From: Hyphomicrobiales bacterium
Lineage (GTDB): Bacteria; Pseudomonadota; Alphaproteobacteria; Rhizobiales; Devosiaceae
Direction: 5' to 3'
Length of the DNA stretch: 5,618 bases
NCBI GenBank assembly: GCA_015487515.1
Contig: WFPQ01000050.1
Coordinates: forward strand, 1 to 5,618
A model generated the notes under the pieces. The model was not told the origin of the DNA. It worked only from the letters and a program-made list of their open reading frames with translations, and ran no database searches. A program made the translations under genes and the position numbers. This document shows, piece after piece, positions 1-3,154 of this stretch; position 1 is the stretch's first letter; each line of letters opens with the position of its first letter.

Positions 1-153
1 ATCCTGGATGGCTCGGGGGGCGACATAGACAACATGGAAGCCCTGGCGGTGCGCATTGCCCGGGATGGATCCACCCGTATCGTCATCATGTCCGATGACA
101 ATTTCAACGACTGGGAAAGAACCCTGCTGCTGGAATTTGAACTGACCGAATAG
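1..153 (+). CDS. Esterase-like/phytase-like family protein, C-terminal end (partial)
   Basis: The frame is open from the first base and ends in TAG, giving the last 50 residues of a protein whose start lies left of the window. The visible part contains D-N-M-E-A-L-A-V (about residues 10-17 of the fragment), I-M-S-D-D-N-F-N (29-36) and a closing R-T-L-L-L-E-F-E-L. From knowledge of the family, this is the typical ending of the 'esterase-like activity of phytase' proteins (Pfam Phytase-like), secreted beta-propeller proteins common in Alphaproteobacteria. The DNMEALAV and SDDNFN segments are family hallmarks. No enzyme activity can be assigned from this piece, and the family name does not prove phytase function. 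The signal peptide and most of the propeller are outside the window. The gene converges on the transporter gene, with 6 bases between stop codons and no clear terminator. Family assignment is fairly sure; substrate is unknown. Confidence 0.82.
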   Translation: MLDGSGGDIDNMEALAVRIARDGSTRIVIMSDDNFNDWERTLLLEFELTE

Positions 154-159
154 GATTTC

Positions 160-777
160 TCAGGAAACCGGCCGGGCCATTTTCCTCTGCAATATCCCGT
201 AGGGAAGGAGCATGGCAAGGGCAACGGCAAATTTCACCACCAGGTCGCCAAGGGCCCAGGATATCCAGCGCGGAGCCTCGATGGGCAGCACTCCGAACAG
301 GGCGGATCCTGCAATGGCAAATTCGTCCGTGGGGCCGAGCACTGCAAAGGAGGCCGAAAAGGCCATGGAAAAGAACAGGGCCGTATCGACAATGGAAGCA
401 AGTATGGAGGATATCAGCGGCGTTTGCCACCATTTCATGGAGCGCAGGCGGTCAAAAATGCTCACATCGAGCATCTGGGCCACGAAAAATGCCGCTCCCG
501 AGGCGATGGCGATCCTGGGAGTGGCCAGGATGATGGAAAGGGCAACGGCGAGTATGAAACCCGACATGACAACGATCCTGGCCCCATGGACTCCGAACCT
601 GCGATTGGTCAGGTCGGAAACCAGGAAGGCCATGGGGTAGGTGAAGGCTCCCCAGGTCAGCAGGTCGGCCAGGTTGAGCGGACCGATTGCAATTTTTATG
701 GGAAACTGTACCAGGTAATTGGATGAAACAACGACAAGTGCCATGGCGCCAATGAATGGCAGGTAGCGAGTGAGCAT
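160..777 (-). CDS. Queuosine precursor transporter, YhhQ/VUT family
   Basis: This 205-residue integral membrane protein has the usual length for the VUT_1 (YhhQ) family. Family members import queuosine precursors (preQ0/preQ1; queuine in some lineages) across the inner membrane for the G34 modification of GUN-anticodon tRNAs. About six hydrophobic segments are visible, near residues 5-25, 33-54, 66-86, 91-108, 119-142 and 170-194. Family-like signatures include N-L-A-D-L-L-T-W-G-A-F-T-Y-P (35-48) followed by V-S-D-L-T-N-R-R-F-G (53-62), A-A-F-F-V-A-Q-M-L-D (95-104), W-W-Q-T-P (116-120) and the late W-A-L-G-D-L-V-V-K-F (174-183). The ATG start at 777 is preceded by AGGGG at 791-787 with 9 bases between, a good ribosome binding site. 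Which precursor is carried cannot be read from the sequence. No queuosine-synthesis gene is in the window, so salvage versus de novo use is open. rpmB lies upstream on the same strand, 215 bases away, so co-transcription is possible but not shown. Confidence 0.93.
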   Translation of the reverse strand: MLTRYLPFIGAMALVVVSSNYLVQFPIKIAIGPLNLADLLTWGAFTYPMAFLVSDLTNRRFGVHGARIVVMSGFILAVALSIILATPRIAIASGAAFFVAQMLDVSIFDRLRSMKWWQTPLISSILASIVDTALFFSMAFSASFAVLGPTDEFAIAGSALFGVLPIEAPRWISWALGDLVVKFAVALAMLLPYGILQRKMARPVS

Positions 778-786
778 GGTAATGCA

Positions 787-791
787 CCCCT
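787..791 (-). promoter_or_regulatory. Ribosome binding site of the YhhQ-family gene
   Basis: AGGGG on the minus strand lies 9 bases upstream of the ATG at 777, and a run of five A precedes it. It supports this start over internal ATGs. The same AGGGG is complementary to CCCCT at 863-859 in the leader, which is also part of a local hairpin. Confidence 0.6.
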
Positions 792-884
792 TTTTGGGCC
801 CCCGTTGGCCCGGGCCGCAACTCCGGCATCAGACCGGCGCAGCCCAATTTCAAATTTCAGGGGACCGGCGCCCCGGCCCCGCGC

Positions 885-906
885 GGAACCGGTTCAGGCC
901 GGATCC
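885..906 (-). other. Hairpin in the transporter leader
   Basis: GGAACCGG (885-892) and CCGGATCC (899-906) form an 8-base stem with one mismatch and a 6-base loop. The element sits between the rpmB-proximal hairpin and the transporter start. No T-run follows. Its role is unknown. Confidence 0.45.
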
Positions 907-930
907 CGCCAGGAACAGGCCATATGTACG

Positions 931-965
931 GCCCCCGATGAAGTGTCTTCAGGCCAAGCGGGGGG
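931..965 (-). other. Compound hairpin downstream of rpmB
   Basis: CCCCCG at 932-937 is complementary to CGGGGG at 959-964. Inside this, TGAAG (939-943) and CTTCA (947-951) form a second perfect 5-base stem around a 3-base loop (TGT on the plus strand). The two stems are separated by 1 base on one side and 7 on the other. It lies 28-62 bases past the rpmB stop. It may protect the rpmB mRNA 3' end or form part of the next gene's leader. There is no T-run after it on either strand, so I do not call it an intrinsic terminator. Confidence 0.5.
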
Positions 966-992
966 ACATGGAAAAATCCCGGCCCGCAAGGT

Positions 993-1277
993 TCATGCGG
1001 ACAATGCAGCCTTGACTTCGCGCTTGATCAGCAGGGCTCGCCTGGAGAGATTTTCGTTGCTGGCCTTGAGCAGGAATGCATCAAGCCCGCCCCTGTGTTC
1101 AACCGTGCGCAGGGCCGAGGCACAAACCTTCAACCTGAAGGAGCGTCCCAGTGAATCGGAAAGCAAAGTCACATTACAAAGATTCGGCAAGAACCTGCGC
1201 CGGGTACGATTGAGAGCATGACTCACATTGTTACCCGTCATTACACCCTTGCCAGTAAGTTCACAACGCCGTGCCAT
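993..1277 (-). CDS. rpmB: 50S ribosomal protein L28
   Basis: A complete 94-residue protein matches bacterial ribosomal protein L28 (bL28) along its full length. It is a structural component of the large ribosomal subunit. Diagnostic stretches are the N-terminal [22 protein letters not shown] at about residues 26-36, and [14 protein letters not shown] at about 59-72. The N-terminal wording and the length above 90 residues are typical of Alphaproteobacteria; many other bacteria have L28 proteins of 60-80 residues. The cysteines at 5 and 34 resemble remnants of the metal-binding form, but I do not see a full four-cysteine set. The ATG at 1277 is fixed by family alignment; AGGA about 9 bases upstream and GGA closer in can serve as the ribosome binding site. 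Transcription probably starts from the TTGACT/TATTTA promoter near 1394-1422. The gene is divergent from the DUF3108 gene. Confidence 0.98.
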   Translation of the reverse strand: MARRCELTGKGVMTGNNVSHALNRTRRRFLPNLCNVTLLSDSLGRSFRLKVCASALRTVEHRGGLDAFLLKASNENLSRRALLIKREVKAALSA

Positions 1278-1390
1278 GATCCATCATCCTAAAATTGTTG
1301 GGCGACAGGCAAATGGGAAAGGTTCATGGAAACGGAGTGATTCCACAATCCAAGGTCCTGCCGATCCCTGTCAGATATTGAAAAAGTCGA

Positions 1391-1402
1391 GCCTAAATAG
1401 GC
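1391..1402. repeat. Inverted repeat covering the rpmB -10 element
   Basis: GCCTA and TAGGC form perfect 5-base arms around a 2-base centre, exactly over the proposed -10 hexamer of rpmB. The position would suit a repressor operator, but this is inference from position alone. A repeat this short can occur by chance. Confidence 0.4.
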
Positions 1403-1422
1403 AAACCCGGCCTTGCAGTCAA
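1394..1422 (-). promoter_or_regulatory. Candidate sigma-70 promoter for rpmB
   Basis: Reading the minus strand, CTTGACT gives a near-consensus -35 (TTGACT, 1422-1417). A 17-base spacer follows, then TATTTA (1399-1394) as a weaker -10. The CTTGAC form of the -35 is favoured by alphaproteobacterial housekeeping promoters. It would give an rpmB 5' untranslated region of roughly 110 bases. It is the best promoter-like pair I found in the window; the -10 matches consensus at only half its positions. Confidence 0.55.
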
Positions 1423-1795
1423 GCCTTGTCGTGATATGGAACGGCGGTTGTCCGGCCGGATCATGTGCAGCGCCGGCGGCCCCGGCTTGAATATCGGGTA
1501 CAGTGCAGGCATTCTGGCGGGCAGGGTGATTCGATTCTGGTCTTGTCGTATTCCGGTAAACGGCCATTCAGAGGTCAACGGGTGCTCCTGGATAAGGAAT
1601 CCTTGGGCAATCACCTGGCATCCGGAACAGGAACTGGTCCTGCAGGGGCGGAGGTGTGCCTGCAAATGGGCAGGGATTACAGGTGCCGTTGAAGAAAAGT
1701 ATGGTGGCTATGTCTTTCAGGAAATATTGGCCCTTTGCTGACCATTGCAGAAAAACCGGGTTCGGCGGGCAAAGGTTCAGGGCGCCGGTCTCATG

Positions 1796-1849
1796 GTCTT
1801 GCAGAGTTTTTGTGTCTTGCAGGATTTCCCGGTTCTGCAGGGAGGGGGG
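1796..1849 (+). repeat. Imperfect 18-base tandem repeat, three copies
   Basis: Units begin at 1796, 1814 and 1832. Units 1 and 2 share GTCTTGCAG exactly; unit 3 has GTTCTGCAG at the same phase. The second half of each unit has diverged, and unit 3 runs into the G-rich ribosome binding site of the DUF3108 gene. The array is short and could be slippage debris or a protein-binding array in the mRNA leader or promoter. Confidence 0.5.
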
Positions 1850-1853
1850 GAGG
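1841..1853 (+). promoter_or_regulatory. Ribosome binding site of the DUF3108 gene, with G7 tract
   Basis: GGAGG at 1841-1845 begins a purine-only run that continues as G7 (1844-1850) and AGG up to the ATG at 1854. GGAGG to ATG is 8 bases, ideal for initiation. It fixes the start at 1854 over the upstream in-frame ATG at 1656 and over the later ATG at 1872, which has T-rich sequence before it. Confidence 0.75.
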
Positions 1854-2642
1854 ATGGCCACGGTTTTTTTCATGGTCTCTTACATGATTTCCTTGATGGT
1901 CTTCTGGCCGATGGCTGTAACGGCTTCTCCGGCAGAGGTGAGGGCCAAGTACGTGCTCAGCATTGGCGGTACCATAATTGCCAATGCGGATGTCAGCCTG
2001 AGCAATGGGGATGAAACTTACACCCTTGACCTGGATGCAAGGATTTCAGGGCTGGGCAACCTGGTGGCCCGGGGGTCGGCGGCGGTAAGCATAAGGGGGA
2101 CGTCGGGTGCCAGTGCCCTGTTCGGTAATGATTTCAGCCTGAAGACCAGCACCCCGGAGGGGGATTCGGAGGTAATAGTGCGCTTTGACAAGCGCAATGT
2201 ATCGGCCTTTTATTCCAACCCTCCGCCACCACCCCATTTTGACCAGGTGCCCCTGCAGCGTTCCCAATTGCGAAACGTCAATGACATGATCAGCCCGTTC
2301 ATCATGAAATCGCAACGATTTGGCCCGCAAATATGCAACCGCACCCTTAACATCTTTACCGGAACCGAGCGCCTTGACCTGAAACTGCGTTACGTGGCCA
2401 GCGAAAATGCCACCTCGCCCCGCACCGGATATCAGGGGCCGGTGATATTGTGCCAGATGAAATATGAGCCCATTTCAGGCCATTACAGGAGTTCGGAGAT
2501 AACCGGCTATCTGAAGGATTCCGAGCGCTTGCTGATCTGGTATGCCCCGGTGGGGGATTCGGATATTGCCATTCCCTACCGGGTGCTCGTCGGAACCAGC
2601 GTTGGCGATCTGTCACTGGTTCTGACAGGACTTGAACGGTAG
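1854..2642 (+). CDS. Exported DUF3108 domain protein
   Basis: The ATG at 1854 gives 262 residues, about the usual family size. An in-frame ATG at 1656 would add 66 residues without signal-peptide character and with several Cys and Trp; I reject it. Residues 1-24 form a signal peptide with a hydrophobic core (F-F-M-V-S-Y-M-I-S-L-M-V-F-W) and a likely cut after V-T-A (22-24), so the mature protein should be periplasmic or outer-membrane associated. The mature part looks beta-rich: Y-V-L-S-I-G-G-T (33-40), a late I-W-Y-A-P segment and a final strand ending T-G-L-E-R. Family-like elements are a P-L-Q-R-S segment with a D-M-I-S-P stretch (132-149), a Cys in Q-I-C-N-R-T-L-N-I-F (161), and a second Cys in V-I-L-C-Q-M-K-Y-E-P-I-S-G (200). 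The two cysteines could form a disulfide; that is inference. Five consecutive prolines occur at 123-127. Biochemical function is unknown for the family. Pairing with rpmB and this helicase is, from memory, a recurrent alphaproteobacterial order. Confidence 0.9.
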   Translation: MATVFFMVSYMISLMVFWPMAVTASPAEVRAKYVLSIGGTIIANADVSLSNGDETYTLDLDARISGLGNLVARGSAAVSIRGTSGASALFGNDFSLKTSTPEGDSEVIVRFDKRNVSAFYSNPPPPPHFDQVPLQRSQLRNVNDMISPFIMKSQRFGPQICNRTLNIFTGTERLDLKLRYVASENATSPRTGYQGPVILCQMKYEPISGHYRSSEITGYLKDSERLLIWYAPVGDSDIAIPYRVLVGTSVGDLSLVLTGLER

Positions 2643-2874
2643 AAGGACGGGCCGGACATGCAGTCCCTGTGGCTTCATTGCGGTTCTGGCGCTGTTACCT
2701 GAATCCTGAAGGTACGGGCCTGGCCTGTCCCGGTTTGAAACGTCAAGCAGGAAGGGCAAAAAAATCACGGCCTGAAACCCGCGGATTTCCTTGCCGGTAT
2801 TGCTTAACGGTGAAAAATAATCGGAACCTGTGTCCTTAACCATGTCTTTACCTGCCCGGCGATTCGGCGCGGAA

Positions 2875-2893
2875 TTCATTGTTTTTCAATGAA
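2875..2893. other. Perfect 7-base hairpin with T5 loop
   Basis: TTCATTG (2875-2881) and CAATGAA (2887-2893) are exact inverted repeats around TTTTT. It is AT-rich, unlike the surrounding sequence, and no T-run follows the stem, so it is not a standard terminator. It could be a protein-binding palindrome or a weak RNA hairpin. Confidence 0.5.
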
Positions 2894-2918
2894 GGTAAAC
2901 GAAAAAACCCCATTTTCT

Positions 2919-2955
2919 GCCACCGGTATTGAAAAGATCGGAAACCTGGGGTGGC
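2919..2955. other. Inverted repeat GCCACC/GGTGGC
   Basis: GCCACC (2919-2924) and GGTGGC (2950-2955) are exact complements with a 25-base loop. GGT (2925-2927) and ACC (2944-2946) can extend the pairing inward past a 3-base bulge. The structure encloses most of the second direct-repeat block. Confidence 0.35.
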
Positions 2956-3102
2956 GGCGCGGAATGTTCTACAAGATGGGGTATGGAACAAATTGCGAAC
3001 ATTGGCCGGATTGCGATTCGGACCATATTTGTTCACATTTCGTACCAAAAATTAAAACCGGGCTGCCTTTTGCCTTTCAATTGTGCCAGTTTGGTGCATG
3101 CT

Positions 3103-3116
3103 CGGGTCCGAACCCG
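3103..3116 (+). other. Hairpin upstream of the helicase start
   Basis: CGGGT (3103-3107) and ACCCG (3112-3116) enclose a CCGA tetraloop, ending 38 bases before the helicase ATG. It superficially recalls a tRNA T-arm, but the loop and flanks do not fit one. It would lie in the 5' leader of the helicase mRNA. Confidence 0.4.
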
Positions 3117-3154
3117 TCCAGTAATTCCCAAAGGTCCAGCGCGCCCTGCACGAA

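Larger units (their letters stand above)
778..992 (-). other. Non-coding interval between rpmB and the transporter gene, hairpin-rich leader
   Basis: No convincing gene is present in these 215 bases; the open frames here on either strand are antisense or overlap real genes and look random. The interval is dense in GC inverted repeats, including arms at 931-937/959-965, 885-892/899-906 and 860-863/871-874. It is the 3' end of the rpmB transcript and/or the 5' leader of the transporter. I looked for a preQ1 riboswitch, which would be a natural regulator for this transporter family. I do not see the A-rich tail and short pseudoknot layout of preQ1-I, nor anything I can assign to the other preQ1 classes. 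No hairpin is followed by a T-run convincing enough to call an intrinsic terminator for rpmB; a TTTTT lies just past the rpmB stop (971-979 region) but without a strong stem before it. Confidence 0.5.
1278..1853. other. Divergent intergenic region between rpmB and the DUF3108 gene
   Basis: I see no credible gene in these 576 bases. Several open frames cross it on both strands, but their products are rich in Cys, Trp and Pro, match no family I know and have no good ribosome binding sites. The rpmB-proximal third holds the candidate rpmB promoter. For the DUF3108 gene I found only a weak pair: TTGAAT at 1487-1492 and CATTCT at 1510-1515, spacer 17. Small palindromes occur at 1594-1604 (AAGGA-A-TCCTT) and 1659-1674 (CCTGC/GCAGG). 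The last 60 bases are an imperfect 18-base tandem repeat followed by the strong ribosome binding site. The DUF3108 frame stays open back to 1656, but that extension looks non-coding. Confidence 0.6.
2794..2965 (+). repeat. Colinear degenerate direct repeats (two blocks)
   Basis: Three short identical or near-identical segments occur twice in the same order. CCGGTATTG is at 2794-2802 and 2923-2931. ATCGGAACCTG is at 2820-2830, and again with one extra A at 2937-2948. CGGCGCGGAAT is at 2865-2875 and 2955-2965. The first block is longer because of extra bases between segments. This looks like an old partial duplication; whether it has a function is unknown. Confidence 0.45.
2643..3154. other. 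Intergenic region between the DUF3108 gene and the helicase gene
   Basis: These 512 bases hold no gene I can support. Open frames such as 2889-3206 (+) and 2613-2879 (-) lack ribosome binding sites, overlap real genes and match no known family. There is no clear intrinsic terminator for the DUF3108 gene; CGGG/CCCG around 2716-2735 and GGAC/GTCC around 2653-2666 are short hairpins without a following T-run. Structural elements listed separately are the colinear direct repeats at 2794-2965, a perfect 7-base hairpin at 2875-2893 and a hairpin at 3103-3116. A weak promoter-like pair for the helicase is TTGTTC (3029-3034) and TAAAAC (3053-3058), spacer 18, in an AT-rich patch. Confidence 0.6.

Noticed and set aside
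778..992. preQ1 riboswitch ahead of the YhhQ-family gene
   Set aside because: The leader lacks the compact hairpin with A-rich 3' tail of preQ1-I and I cannot fit the other classes. I keep only the weaker claim of a structured leader.
805..1221. Plus-strand frame of 138 codons opposite rpmB
   Set aside because: It is antisense to a certain ribosomal protein gene over much of its length and to a GC-rich leader elsewhere. The Arg/Pro/Ala-rich product has no recognisable domain.
1656..1853. 66-residue N-terminal extension of the DUF3108 frame
   Set aside because: It would push the signal peptide into the interior, its composition is non-coding-like, and the strong ribosome binding site sits directly before the ATG at 1854.
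1568..1873. Minus-strand frame beginning M-K-K-T-V-A-I-L with repeated L-Q-D/L-Q-N peptides
   Set aside because: It overlaps the DUF3108 start antisense. The peptide repeats are just the 18-base DNA repeat read backwards, there is no good ribosome binding site, and no family resemblance.
3099..3120. T-arm-like hairpin suggesting a tRNA
   Set aside because: The 7-base loop reading does not follow TTCRANY, the outer stem does not pair, and no acceptor, D or anticodon arms are visible nearby.
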